A model generated the notes under the pieces. That model was not told the DNA's origin. It saw only the letters and a list, made by a program, of their open reading frames with translations, and ran no database searches. Shown in pieces: positions 28,509 to 39,194 of a DNA stretch of 64,000 bases (positions are counted from its first letter, which is position 1; each line of letters begins with the position of its first letter). The position numbers and the translations under genes were made by a program. Source of the stretch: Leptospira dzoumogneensis (GTDB lineage Bacteria > Spirochaetota > Leptospiria > Leptospirales > Leptospiraceae); contig NZ_RQHS01000019.1 in NCBI RefSeq assembly GCF_004770895.1, forward strand, positions 248,001 through 312,000, read 5' to 3'.

Positions 28509-30308
28509 TTAGAAGACCTTTAGTTTTCCCCAGTCTTCTCCCTCTTTACCCGAACCGAAAGAAATCACCAATCTTTCGAAAACTTTCAATTTATCTAAGA
28601 TAGGCTGCACATCTCTATCGATCGTTTTGGAAGTATATTCAGGAGAACCTTCCGCTCCATATAAATAAAAACTTTTGAGATCATCCAGGATTCCAGGAAC
28701 ACGAACCACTAAATGGTGAGGATAATAAGCCAATTCTTTTGCAGGACCGGAAGAGAACAGATCCGCTTGGTTCGGTCGATTTCCATTTCCGGAAGAAACT
28801 GTTTCTTCTGCACTTTTTCTATCGGAAGCCAAGTATTTCCAATTTCCCACTTTCAAAGAAGCAGGAGTATAGAAGCCGCCTTTTTTCAAAGGATAAGATT
28901 CTAAATTCGTATTTTGATAAGAAACCTTGATTGGATTTCCTACTTTGAAGATAGCCTTTAAAAGTTTATCATCCGGAACGGAAGCAGGCAAAGAGATCCC
29001 GAACCTTGGATACACCATTCCCGACTTGTATTCCAATCCGTTAAAACTGAGAGCGATCCCTTTTTCAGAACCGAAGTATTGTTCGTGGATCCCTGCATTT
29101 TTACCGAGTGAATTTAAACCTTCTCCGAATTCTTCCCATTCTCCGCTTATAGATTCTAATGATTTCCAAACTTCGGATGGTTTTAATTCTTCCGAATAAA
29201 ATACTAAATTCGTTTCGCGAGGTATAACTTTTGAGAGACCAGGGCCGGAGCTAACTACCTGGTTTTTATCTCCACCTATCTTAAAAATTTTTCCTTCCAG
29301 GTTCTTTGCAGTCTCCCATCCCAAAAGTAAAGCGGCTCCAGAATTTCCGAAGGAAGGTTTAAGAAATGGAGCAATCAAAGAATCAGTCCCTGCATAGAGC
29401 AGGACCTTATTTTCTTTTTTAGAAGCTTCCTTTCTTAAAACATCAAAACCGTATTGATTTCCTAAAGAATCGTTATTTGCAGAAGAAGCCAGATCTAAAG
29501 ATTTTTCCAATAGATCTTCCGAATCAGTGAGAATGATAAAATCTCCCAACACGATCGCTAAAATTTTTCCGGAACCGAATTCGTATTTAAACGCTTCTAA
29601 ATTTCCGAATTTTTCCGAACCCGCAGCGAATTGGTCCGCAAAATCATCCGCAGAATGTGTAGTCTCTGAACCTGTAGGAGTATAATATCCTTCTTCCGTT
29701 TGAGGAGGAGTTTGCGGTTTTTGTTCTTTTGGAGTTTCTTTAACTACAATCTTTTCTCCCTTGAATGAGGTGATCAAACTCACTCCTAACTTGGAACTCG
29801 CGCTTGCCTTACCTACGAGTAAAAAATTGGACTTAGGGAATGTTGCAGCAGCGACAGGTCCATCGAATAAAGCGGCAAGTCTGGAAGGTTTAGTCATCAC
29901 TCCGGCTTTTGCTTCTAACAAATAAAGAACAGAGCTGATCTTTCTAAGTTCAGGTAAAGTTAGGATTTTTTGGAAAGTGCCGTCATCGGAAAGTTCCCTT
30001 CCTAAATTCGTTTTTTCCAGATCTTCCACGAACTCTTCAGGGCGATACACTTCCACAAGCAGGCTTGCTTTTTTAGGAATGAGAAGAGCAGGATCTTTGA
30101 TAGATGAATCTATGGAATATCCTTTAAATGAAAGATAGAATCCGATTGCCAAGAATAGGACTCCTACTCCCGTAGGAACTCCAACTTTAGGATCTTTTAA
30201 TATATTTTCTCTGAATCCGACCTTAAGATCTTCTAAAGATTCTTTAGAAAAAAGACTCTTGATCTTAGGAAGTATTTTTGTTTTGAAAATTTGGATGCAA
30301 GTTCTCAT
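28509..30308 (-). CDS. DUF2138-like protein of the macroglobulin cluster (YfaA type)
   Basis: 599 residues with a short cytoplasmic N-terminus, one TM helix at about residues 44-62, and a large extracytoplasmic domain. The domain begins with DPALLIPKKASLLVEVYRP and holds a Pro/Gln/Thr-rich insert at about 193-215. Position as last gene of the macroglobulin run, length (E. coli YfaA is similar) and topology fit DUF2138, whose function is unknown. It starts two bases after the transpeptidase gene stop. Assigned mainly by context, so the family name is moderately sure. Confidence 0.65.
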   Translation of the reverse strand: MRTCIQIFKTKILPKIKSLFSKESLEDLKVGFRENILKDPKVGVPTGVGVLFLAIGFYLSFKGYSIDSSIKDPALLIPKKASLLVEVYRPEEFVEDLEKTNLGRELSDDGTFQKILTLPELRKISSVLYLLEAKAGVMTKPSRLAALFDGPVAAATFPKSNFLLVGKASASSKLGVSLITSFKGEKIVVKETPKEQKPQTPPQTEEGYYTPTGSETTHSADDFADQFAAGSEKFGNLEAFKYEFGSGKILAIVLGDFIILTDSEDLLEKSLDLASSANNDSLGNQYGFDVLRKEASKKENKVLLYAGTDSLIAPFLKPSFGNSGAALLLGWETAKNLEGKIFKIGGDKNQVVSSGPGLSKVIPRETNLVFYSEELKPSEVWKSLESISGEWEEFGEGLNSLGKNAGIHEQYFGSEKGIALSFNGLEYKSGMVYPRFGISLPASVPDDKLLKAIFKVGNPIKVSYQNTNLESYPLKKGGFYTPASLKVGNWKYLASDRKSAEETVSSGNGNRPNQADLFSSGPAKELAYYPHHLVVRVPGILDDLKSFYLYGAEGSPEYTSKTIDRDVQPILDKLKVFERLVISFGSGKEGEDWGKLKVF

Positions 30309-30310
30309 TC

Positions 30311-31405
30311 TTATTTACCTGATTTTATTCCAGAATCTTTACTTTTAGAATCGATCTTATCCAGAAGAATAGAAGCCAAAGACTTGGCCTGATTTCCTCC
30401 GGATCCTTTGTCCACAAAAACAGTCAGCACATACGATTTCCGATCTTTACGAAAAGATAATACTGTCCATCCATGGGTCTCATATTTATGCATAAATTTA
30501 GTTCCAGTCCCGGTTTTGCCGCCCAGGATCCCTATACTTCCTTTTTCAGGAACATTCAGATCCTTTAAAGTTCCTGATTTTGGAACCTCGGAAAGAACAG
30601 AGGTGATCCATCTCAAATCCTTTCCAGAATAAGGATTCTCTTCCGATCGAACGGGCTCTTGGCCTGCTCCCCAATAAGGAGAAAGTCTCGGACCTTCTTT
30701 CCATATAGATGAATACAACTGTGAAATTTTTAAAGGGCTTACTTGTAGTCCACCTTCTCCGATAGAAGCAGCTACTTTTCTAAGGGAACTGATAGAGGTA
30801 AAATTCGTATCAGAAGGTTCTAGATAGGGATCCAATCTAGATCGAGTGGATTTTCCCAAACTCCAATCTTCATACAATTTAGAATAAAAAAGCTCAGGAT
30901 CGGAAGAAGCACTCGTTAAAAAATATACATTACAAGACTGAACTAAAGCAGATCTGAGATCCATTTCTCCGTGACCTTTTGTTAAGGAACATCTCAAGTA
31001 TTCTTTTCCATTTTCATCCCGAGGCAAATGTAATGTGTTTAGATCCGACTTAGTAGGAGTAAAACTTTCCTTAGGATAAAATCTACCTTTGCATAAAACT
31101 TTTTTCTCCGGAGAAAATCCGAGTCTATCTTTGTATTTCAGCAGAGTCAAAGTGGAGAAAGTTTTTACTAAAGAACCGGGAGGTAACTTTTTAGAAACTG
31201 CGATCTCCGGCCTATAAATATATTCCACTTTTCCGGAATCCATTTCCATCAATACTACCGAAGATACTGAGTTTTTAGATTCGAATTCTTTTACGGCCTC
31301 ATCCAGATAAGAATAAGAAAATTTAGGAGCTGCTTGGAGCTGGGCCGCACAAACAAGAGTGACAGCAAATAAAATTCCGATTTTATAATATACTTTAGAA
31401 TTCAT
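30311..31405 (-). CDS. penicillin-binding-type transpeptidase in the macroglobulin cluster
   Basis: 364-residue exported protein with a signal peptide (about 1-26). All three serine-acyltransferase motifs are present and spaced normally: S78-L-V-K81 (SxxK nucleophile), S157-C-N159 (SxN) and K297-T-G-T300 (KTG). The GEGGLQVSPLKISQLYSSI stretch is typical of the transpeptidase fold. It is short and has no pedestal, glycosyltransferase or TM anchor. In the enterobacterial yfa cluster the equivalent position carries DUF2300; in the other macroglobulin type the partner is PbpC. It probably acts on cell wall or binds the macroglobulin. Beta-lactam binding would be the direct test. Confidence 0.82.
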   Translation of the reverse strand: MNSKVYYKIGILFAVTLVCAAQLQAAPKFSYSYLDEAVKEFESKNSVSSVVLMEMDSGKVEYIYRPEIAVSKKLPPGSLVKTFSTLTLLKYKDRLGFSPEKKVLCKGRFYPKESFTPTKSDLNTLHLPRDENGKEYLRCSLTKGHGEMDLRSALVQSCNVYFLTSASSDPELFYSKLYEDWSLGKSTRSRLDPYLEPSDTNFTSISSLRKVAASIGEGGLQVSPLKISQLYSSIWKEGPRLSPYWGAGQEPVRSEENPYSGKDLRWITSVLSEVPKSGTLKDLNVPEKGSIGILGGKTGTGTKFMHKYETHGWTVLSFRKDRKSYVLTVFVDKGSGGNQAKSLASILLDKIDSKSKDSGIKSGK

Positions 31406-31410
31406 TCCGA

Positions 31411-32127
31411 TCAGTCCGGCTCTATCTCAAAATTTCCCAGATGATATACTTGCTGGGCCCTGGTCATCGTAAATTGGTATTGTTTTCTTTTTTCTCTCGG
31501 AGTTCCTTCGTATAGAACTACATATACCTTGGCTCTTGTTACCTGCGCATTAAATGGAGCATAGTATTGAGCTTGGACCGCATAATTTCCAGGCAAGGCC
31601 TTAGACATCGTAAAAGTCTGAGGAGCAAAAGTTGCATCATCATACACAAGATTTCCTCCGGACTTAGTGGAAGTATGGGCCCAGTAACACTTCTCTCCGG
31701 AAGGATCGATTACCCAAAGATCCGTATAACTCGCGGTGTCCCAAGTCAGAACTACTTTGATATCCCGAGAGGGAACCTTCGCAAAAAAGCTGACCTTATC
31801 ATAGGCCTTACCTGCACGAACTTCCACCAGATTGTCTCCGGGAGAAGCTACGGTATTAAAGGAAAACTTTCCCGCATATAAAGGTACCATCTGAGGTATT
31901 CCATTGATAATCACAGTGACTTTTTCCGGATGAATACCGGCCACTGTTCCGGAGATTTTCTGTATTCTTTCAGTAGTAAAACCGCCATGAGGAGAATCTA
32001 TAGATACCGTTTCCGCACTCAAATACATTATGGAAAATGAATATATCACGGCGAAGGCAGCCAAGAAACGTATTCCAAGGTTGCGGCTCGACTTTCCAAA
32101 AGAACGGTTTGGATCGGAAAAGAACAT
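31411..32127 (-). CDS. DUF2135-domain exported protein, diverged copy (YfaP type)
   Basis: 238 residues: signal segment (about 18-40), an Ig-like N-terminal part starting SIDSPHGGFTTERIQ, and a C-terminal DUF2135 domain. It is a tandem paralogue of the gene just upstream, one base apart, with most aligned positions identical. In the domain the acidic TDVDLW of the other copy reads SYTDLW, and the NLDVDVVDGYGPE stretch reads NLVYDDATFAPQ, so several potential metal-binding acids are gone. Probably periplasmic and part of the macroglobulin complex; function unknown. Confidence 0.8.
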   Translation of the reverse strand: MFFSDPNRSFGKSSRNLGIRFLAAFAVIYSFSIMYLSAETVSIDSPHGGFTTERIQKISGTVAGIHPEKVTVIINGIPQMVPLYAGKFSFNTVASPGDNLVEVRAGKAYDKVSFFAKVPSRDIKVVLTWDTASYTDLWVIDPSGEKCYWAHTSTKSGGNLVYDDATFAPQTFTMSKALPGNYAVQAQYYAPFNAQVTRAKVYVVLYEGTPREKRKQYQFTMTRAQQVYHLGNFEIEPD

Positions 32128-32128
32128 C

Positions 32129-32803
32129 TTAAGATTCCGGATCTATCTCGAAATTCGCGATATGATATACTTGTTGGGAACGGGTCATCACGAACTGGAA
32201 TTGTTTTCTTCTTTCGTTCGGTTTTCCTTCGTTCAATACTACATATACATTCACTCTGGTGATCGGTTTATCATAAGCGCCGTAGTATTGCACTTGTATT
32301 GAATAATTTCCAGGCAGCGCCTTTGACATCGTAAATGTTTCCGGCCCATATCCATCTACAACGTCCACATCCAAATTCCCTCCGGACTTGGTGGAACGAT
32401 TTGCATAAAAACATTTTTCCCCGGTAGGATCCAAAACCCAAAGATCCACGTCAGTCGCAGTGTCCCAGGTCAAAACTACTTTAATATCTCTAGAGGGAAC
32501 GGCAGCGAAGAAGGAAACCTTATCGCTTGCGTTACCTGCTTTGACTTCTATCAAATTTGTTCCGGGAGCAACCACAGTGCTTAAGGAAAATTTTCCACCA
32601 TGCAGACGGATCATCTGAGGGATCCCGTTAATAACGATAGTCGCCTTTTCAGGATTTCCAGTAACGGAACCGGAAACAGTTTGGATCCTTTCCGTAGTGA
32701 AACCTCCATGAGGCGAATCTATTGTGACAGTCTGCGCGAATGTAGCGGATCCACAAAGGAATACGGCAAGCAGGAGTATATTATTGACCAACGTTGATTT
32801 CAT
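32129..32803 (-). CDS. DUF2135-domain exported protein (YfaP type)
   Basis: 224 residues with a signal peptide (about 1-23, ends ATFAQ), an Ig-like segment and a C-terminal DUF2135 domain with the canonical LTWDTATDVDLWVLDPTGE, GGNLDVDVVDGYGPETF and LPGNYSIQVQYYG features. The acid-rich loops suggest calcium or metal binding. Its first 23 bases overlap the end of the macroglobulin gene, indicating coupled translation. In Pseudomonas the mag-operon partners of the macroglobulin form an inner-membrane complex with it; a similar role is inferred here. Confidence 0.85.
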   Translation of the reverse strand: MKSTLVNNILLLAVFLCGSATFAQTVTIDSPHGGFTTERIQTVSGSVTGNPEKATIVINGIPQMIRLHGGKFSLSTVVAPGTNLIEVKAGNASDKVSFFAAVPSRDIKVVLTWDTATDVDLWVLDPTGEKCFYANRSTKSGGNLDVDVVDGYGPETFTMSKALPGNYSIQVQYYGAYDKPITRVNVYVVLNEGKPNERRKQFQFVMTRSQQVYHIANFEIDPES

Positions 32804-35800
32804 CGTCTGAACTTGCTCCTGTTACTTCTGAATAATACATTAAGGAAGCTCTGGCCGGGATTACCTTATACTTCCCTCCTACTTCTGCTCGGATAAAATA
32901 TCGGACCTTAAATTCTTTTGTAGGACCTCCTACAAAGAAAACGGCTCGGTCATCGTAAATCTGCCGACTTAGATATTCCATCTTCAAATCGCCTGCATAA
33001 TACTCTGCATCTCTTTGTAAGAAAGAGAATCCAGGTAGTAGAGAATCTTCTACTTGGTAATAAGAATCCGCATCTCCTTCTTTTTGGACGGAAACCTCTA
33101 CCATGACCAGGTCTCCCGGTTGGAAAGTTTTGGATTCCACAGGAGTGATATCATTCGAATCCACTTTTAACTTATAATAGGTTCGTTTTACCTTGATACC
33201 ATTGGAGTATGCTTGTATTTTTTTACTTCTGTCCGTGTAATACAAGGAAGCGGTCGCATAAAGTACAGGCCCGTCTTTTTTCAAAACTTCTACCTTATTC
33301 GGTCCGGAACGTATCAACTCGGAAGGGATCGGGATCTTATACAATTCTCCCTGCTCCGATTTAGGAGGAAGAGTTACAGTTTTTAAACTGGTTCCGTTCA
33401 ATACGATCTCCACATTTGCAGGAGTTTCAGATTCACGAACGGAAGATAAGAACTCTGACAACGCCAATACGGCAGCAGACGTATCTCTTGAGTTGTTCCA
33501 AGCTAACTCGATACGATTGGATAAAAGAGAAGAAGCAAGATTTGCAAGTATAACCTTATCTTCTCCCAATCGAACTCCTGCACTCAAAAGTGCCGAAATA
33601 GTTTCGATCCTGTCTTCTTCCCAACGAGGATTTTTACCGTAAGAACTAAGTTTAAAGAAAGGTTTTTTGCCGAATCCACTGGACTCTACACCTTTTTTGA
33701 ACCAGGTAGAAGCTTCCGCTTTCTTACCTTTATTAGCCAATGTTAATGCAAGAAGCGCCTGTCCGTATTGGTTCAACTTGGCAGAAGACTTTACCAGACC
33801 TTCCACGATTGAATCTTCCAAATTTCCACCTTCGCTTAAGGAGAATATGATATATGCTTTCGCATTCGGAGAAAGATCACCTTTTCCCAAAACATCATAT
33901 AAATACGCTCTGGCTCGATTCAAAACCGGAGCAGAAACCTTGGCGCCATTTTTCTGACTAACCGCCAATCCTCTATACACATAAGCGGACATCAGAACGT
34001 CACTTTCCACTCCACCTTCGAACCAACCGAATCCGCCATCAGTTCGTTGGAGTTCCGACACTCTTTTCAGTCCTACATCTATCATCTTAGGAAGTTCTTT
34101 CCTAAGTCTTTCGCTGATGAATCCCGTTTTCTGAGCGGATAAAAGAGGATAAAATCTACTCATAGTTTGTTCCACACAACCATAAGGATAATCTGCAAGA
34201 TAATCCAAAGATTGTCTTAGAGCAGGCAGGGAAGCAGGGCTGAGTCGAACCTCTAAACGAGGATCTCCTAATTCTTTAGGCGCCTCTAAGTTTAGAACTC
34301 CTGAATGTTCTCCTTCTTCCATTCCTAAACTATCCGAAATAGTTTTAGGCAATCCCCAGGTCTTAAGCGGAATTTCAGATTTAAGTAAATCTTGGTAACC
34401 CGCACCCGCCGCGAGGATACTGATCTTTGCAGATTTGATCTTAGGATCTGCGACAGTCTGCACATCAAAATGTAGAGATTGATTTTGGCCAGGTTCCAAA
34501 TTGATCGTAGTTTCCGAGTTACCTAGAATTTTTGCGCCTTCCGCTTTTACGGTAACTTTGACCGGAAGTTTAGTCTGTGATTGGTTAGAGATCGTAGCAG
34601 AAACTTTTTGGGTTTCTCCTTTGATAATAAACCTTGGCATTCCGCCTAAGATCATCAGATCTTTTTTAGTAATAAAACTGGTTTGGCCTCTTCCTACTTT
34701 TGTATCAGGAGTGATTGCGATCGCAGTCACTCTCCAAGAAGTCAAATTATCCGGAAGATTAAAACTAACTGTTGCAGTTCCATCAGCTCCCGTCTTAACT
34801 TTTGCATTCCAATAACTTGTATCTTTAAAACGGTCCCGCGCCTGGTCCTCGTTTTTCATCGCAGAATAAACTGAGTCTCCCTTTTTACCCAAGGCCAGTT
34901 TTAATCTTTTATTTTCAGAATAACCGAAAAACTTATAAGCGGAAGCTAAGGTGGTTTGCACGTTATTTCTTCTTGGATGGTAGAAGAATGTTCCTATATT
35001 CGGTGTCTTCTCCTCTTTGATCTGATAAATTGCCTCATCCACAATCGCGAGAGAAACTTCTGCAGAAACTCCATTGCCGCCTAAGCCGGTGGTTTTCAAT
35101 TTGATCTCAGCTTTGTCTCCCGGGCGATACACTTTGCGTCCCGGTTCCAGAGCCACTTTTAGGAACTTCTGCTCCGGAGGAGCAACCACTCTTACTTGGC
35201 TTTTATAAACATCATTTCCGGAAAATTGAACCGCAGACAACGTGAAGTTCGGGCTCATCTCCGCAGAGATCGGGACCGCATATTTCAAAGCGTTCCCTTT
35301 CATCTTCACCACTTCTTTTTTGAAGATCCGATTCCCTTCTAAGGTCAGGATCATATGTCCGTTAGAAACAGGACTTAGTACAAGGATCTCTGCAGTATCC
35401 CCTACTGAATAAATATCCTTACCGGGCTTTAGAGTAATATCTTTGAAAGGAATTTCAATAGAATCGGAAACGGAAGAAGCCCAGAAGAATGTCTCTGACT
35501 TTGTAAGATTTCCATTTGGATCTTTGGTCTCAGCGACCAAAATAAATTGTCCTCTTTTAGGAATTGTAAAAGAAGCGGTCCCAACTCCCGAAGCGGAAGT
35601 CATCACAGACAAAGAAGAAATTTTAGAACGATTTGCTTCTCTTACAAATTGAATATCTCTATTATAAAGGATGAGATCTACATTCCTATTTCCCACCATT
35701 TTCTGGCGTTCGACTTCGCTCAAAGTTTTATCATAAGCGATCAGATTTACCGTTAACTTTGCCTCTTTACCGGGTTCATAAACTGAATTGTCTTTTGAGA

Positions 35801-37400
35801 TCCTAACAAAAAATGCGCTTCGGTTCACGGAGAAGGAAGCGGATCCATCCAAGGTCATGTCCTCGGATTGAACGGAAGCAATAATCGTATAAACGGAATC
35901 CGCATCCGATTTATCCGGTTTAAAGCTGATAGAATATTGCCCTTTAGGATCTAACTTTCCTTTTCCATCCAAAACCAATTCTTGTTTATCACTTTGGCCG
36001 GATTGCTCCAAATAATCGGAAGAGGCATCAAAGTTGATCGTTCCAACCGGAGAATAATCGAATTTAGGCCTGCGAAATACTCTATATGCTACTTCTTGCC
36101 CTGCAACAGGTTGGCCGTAATAATATCTGGCCTTTACGAGAGCGTTTACTTCTTCCCTTTGTAAATAATTGGATTTAGGTACGGATACCGAAACGAGGAA
36201 GGTAGGTTTTTTATAAGCCTCTACGGCAAATTCAGTTTGGAAGGTTTTATCACGGAAATTTAATATAAGAGAATAATTTCCAAGAGTGGCATTTTCAGAT
36301 TCAGGAACTACAAATTCGCCTGAAAAAGTTCCATTATCTCCTGAGATATTGATAGGAATACTCGGGATAGAAGTTTCTCCCTGCTCGCTTGCAACCGCAA
36401 TTACACCGGCACCTGAAATCGTTCTATAATCGTCTTGGGAGAAGTTCCTAACAATTCCCTTAAAGTAAACAGTATCTCCCGGTCTATACACAGGGCGATC
36501 CGTATACATGTAAGCTCTTGGCCCGCCTTCTCCATAAAAGGAACTGGAATAAAATTCAGGGTCTGAAACTGAATATTCTCCATTTTTATGAGCGAGAACC
36601 AATCCTTTAACCGGACTTCTTCCTTTATAAAAATAAGTTCCATCAGAACTTGTTTTTCCTGTTTGGAATGCTTGGCCATTTTCCAAATTGAAAAGAGTGA
36701 GATCCACATCTGAAACCGGTTCCCCGCTGTCTTTGCGGCCTACATAAACGAAAGTTTCCGCATCGGATTGTTTTACTAAAAAGTTTAAGCCCGATTTGAT
36801 CAGAATTGTATAAGCCAATTGAGATCCGGAAACGCCTTCTACCAAATAAACACCATTGTCTCGGATCGGAACAGGTATCCTGCGATACGCCCAAAAAGAA
36901 GTGACAGTCGGAACGGAGAATGTAGCGATCAACTCTTGGTCTTTTAAAATTGCAGGGATCGCGAGAGTTTTTTCTTCATTAGGTTTTTCATAATCGATCC
37001 CTAATGTTTTTTTGAGTTCGGATCTTGTCTTGGAGTTGAATTCTTTTCTGGCAACTTTGCGGAAATCGTTCCTGAATTTATCAACGGTTCTTGTAAAAAG
37101 TGCGATCGGGTTCCCGAATGCTCCGTCATTATTTTCCTGGACCAATCTTTCTTTTACTTTTTTGGTCAGGAAGGCTTGCGGATCCGCGATCTTATAAACC
37201 CTGAATTCGTAATTTACGGTTCCGTTCCCTTCCAAGTTTACGTAAGCGTTTTCACCTGAGCCGAAACTTCGGTCCGTTCCCAGATAAAATGCGGCAGAAC
37301 CGAATAAATTCGGTTTCACATAAAATAATCCTAATGCAGAGATCAAAATTGCGAGAAAAGAGAATATTATCTTTTTACGATCCGATACACGAGTTCTCAT
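32781..37400 (-). CDS. bacterial alpha-2-macroglobulin with thioester motif
   Basis: 1539-residue envelope protein thought to trap proteases by presenting a bait region and then covalently binding the attacker. N-terminal membrane anchor (about residues 10-28), then macroglobulin domains with the MG2-type YTDRPVYRPGDTVYFKG motif, a long beta region, an ANATO-free A2M block with YWNAKVKTGADGTATVSFNLPDN, the thioester motif C1075-V-E-Q1078 in YPYGCVEQ, the alpha/alpha thioester-domain helices (TDGGFGWFEGG) and C-terminal receptor-like domains. Its length is close to E. coli YfaS, whose type generally lacks CxEQ, and shorter than YfhM. Ten bases after the DUF1175 gene. Confidence 0.93.
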   Translation of the reverse strand: MRTRVSDRKKIIFSFLAILISALGLFYVKPNLFGSAAFYLGTDRSFGSGENAYVNLEGNGTVNYEFRVYKIADPQAFLTKKVKERLVQENNDGAFGNPIALFTRTVDKFRNDFRKVARKEFNSKTRSELKKTLGIDYEKPNEEKTLAIPAILKDQELIATFSVPTVTSFWAYRRIPVPIRDNGVYLVEGVSGSQLAYTILIKSGLNFLVKQSDAETFVYVGRKDSGEPVSDVDLTLFNLENGQAFQTGKTSSDGTYFYKGRSPVKGLVLAHKNGEYSVSDPEFYSSSFYGEGGPRAYMYTDRPVYRPGDTVYFKGIVRNFSQDDYRTISGAGVIAVASEQGETSIPSIPINISGDNGTFSGEFVVPESENATLGNYSLILNFRDKTFQTEFAVEAYKKPTFLVSVSVPKSNYLQREEVNALVKARYYYGQPVAGQEVAYRVFRRPKFDYSPVGTINFDASSDYLEQSGQSDKQELVLDGKGKLDPKGQYSISFKPDKSDADSVYTIIASVQSEDMTLDGSASFSVNRSAFFVRISKDNSVYEPGKEAKLTVNLIAYDKTLSEVERQKMVGNRNVDLILYNRDIQFVREANRSKISSLSVMTSASGVGTASFTIPKRGQFILVAETKDPNGNLTKSETFFWASSVSDSIEIPFKDITLKPGKDIYSVGDTAEILVLSPVSNGHMILTLEGNRIFKKEVVKMKGNALKYAVPISAEMSPNFTLSAVQFSGNDVYKSQVRVVAPPEQKFLKVALEPGRKVYRPGDKAEIKLKTTGLGGNGVSAEVSLAIVDEAIYQIKEEKTPNIGTFFYHPRRNNVQTTLASAYKFFGYSENKRLKLALGKKGDSVYSAMKNEDQARDRFKDTSYWNAKVKTGADGTATVSFNLPDNLTSWRVTAIAITPDTKVGRGQTSFITKKDLMILGGMPRFIIKGETQKVSATISNQSQTKLPVKVTVKAEGAKILGNSETTINLEPGQNQSLHFDVQTVADPKIKSAKISILAAGAGYQDLLKSEIPLKTWGLPKTISDSLGMEEGEHSGVLNLEAPKELGDPRLEVRLSPASLPALRQSLDYLADYPYGCVEQTMSRFYPLLSAQKTGFISERLRKELPKMIDVGLKRVSELQRTDGGFGWFEGGVESDVLMSAYVYRGLAVSQKNGAKVSAPVLNRARAYLYDVLGKGDLSPNAKAYIIFSLSEGGNLEDSIVEGLVKSSAKLNQYGQALLALTLANKGKKAEASTWFKKGVESSGFGKKPFFKLSSYGKNPRWEEDRIETISALLSAGVRLGEDKVILANLASSLLSNRIELAWNNSRDTSAAVLALSEFLSSVRESETPANVEIVLNGTSLKTVTLPPKSEQGELYKIPIPSELIRSGPNKVEVLKKDGPVLYATASLYYTDRSKKIQAYSNGIKVKRTYYKLKVDSNDITPVESKTFQPGDLVMVEVSVQKEGDADSYYQVEDSLLPGFSFLQRDAEYYAGDLKMEYLSRQIYDDRAVFFVGGPTKEFKVRYFIRAEVGGKYKVIPARASLMYYSEVTGASSDDEINVGQ

Positions 37401-37410
37401 TCTGAAATTC

Positions 37411-38373
<963 letters not shown>

Positions 38374-38868
38374 TCAGTAGCCCAATGCCTTTCTGATCTT
38401 TTCCGGAATATCTTCGAACTTGGGATACTTATGTTTTTTGCCGTCAGGGAAAATAACGTAGTAAGTTCCATTTAGAACTTCCATATAATAATTTCCCTTC
38501 TTCTTTTGCCCTATAGAAGACTTGTCCATCTCCTTTACCATTGCCTGGTATCTAGAAGGAAGTTCCTGCCAAGAACCGTAAACTTGGATCTCTCCGGCAT
38601 GATTCACGGTGTACATACCATTCTCATGCATGATCTTGATCCCGTTATAATCGAAAACCTCGAGTACATTTACTTTAGGTTCTTTCTTTTTGGGTTTTTC
38701 ATTCGGATCAAAACTCATAGGTTCATCCGAAGGGATATTATAATGAACTACCGATTTGGAATCGTGTCTTCTGTTTCTGGTAAGAAGTATATAAAGATAG
38801 GAAAGGCCGGACAAAGCCAGAGCAGCAAAAATCAGATAATCAAAATGTCTAGCGATCCATCCCATCAC
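38374..38868 (-). CDS. hypothetical single-pass membrane protein
   Basis: 164 residues with one TM helix at about 10-29, a Lys/Pro-rich linker (NEKPKKKEPK) and a C-terminal soluble domain. That domain has two similar beta segments: GIKIMHENGMYTVNHAGEIQ and NYYMEVLNGTYYVIFPDGKKHKYPKFEDIPE. The repeated pattern of Tyr-rich strand, turn and then a proline stretch suggests a duplicated small fold. Family not recognised. It overlaps the preceding lipoprotein gene by four bases and lies 21 bases before the DUF1175 gene, so it probably belongs to the same transcript. Confidence 0.55.
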   Translation of the reverse strand: MMGWIARHFDYLIFAALALSGLSYLYILLTRNRRHDSKSVVHYNIPSDEPMSFDPNEKPKKKEPKVNVLEVFDYNGIKIMHENGMYTVNHAGEIQVYGSWQELPSRYQAMVKEMDKSSIGQKKKGNYYMEVLNGTYYVIFPDGKKHKYPKFEDIPEKIRKALGY

Positions 38869-39194
38869 TTCAATCTATACTCGATGGCCTTACATGCAAA
38901 CGGAACCGGATCTCCCGCTTGGATCCAAAAGCTGCATTTTTCAAAAGCAACCGAAGCAACACAGTTGTCCACGTCCTTCTTCCTTTGTTTTCCAGGAACC
39001 AAAGAAGTGATCTGTCTGCTTGATCCGCATTCCGCGTCTTTTGCGGCGTAAGCCACCATGATCTTAGTGCCTGCTTCTCCGAAAGTATAAAAATCGTCGT
39101 CCACATTGGAACAGTCCGGCAAGCCGAAAGCTAAGATTATAAGAAGAATTAGGCTTTTACAGGCAGTTCTAAAACTTAAAGAGTTAAATTTCAT
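38865..39194 (-). CDS. small putative lipoprotein
   Basis: About 109 residues from ATG 39194. A hydrophobic signal (ILLIILAFG) leads to LPDC, a plausible spirochaete lipobox. The mature part has six further cysteines (for example DAEC, DNCVAS, EKCSFW, PFACK), likely paired in the oxidising periplasm. An upstream ATG at 39230 would add 12 residues without a better ribosome site. It overlaps the LEA-type lipoprotein gene by 11 bases and the next gene by four. Function unknown. Confidence 0.55.
   Translation of the reverse strand: MKFNSLSFRTACKSLILLIILAFGLPDCSNVDDDFYTFGEAGTKIMVAYAAKDAECGSSRQITSLVPGKQRKKDVDNCVASVAFEKCSFWIQAGDPVPFACKAIEYRLK

Noticed and set aside
33667..35756. Plus-strand frames inside the macroglobulin gene
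   Set aside because: Shadows of a 1539-residue gene with clear family motifs.
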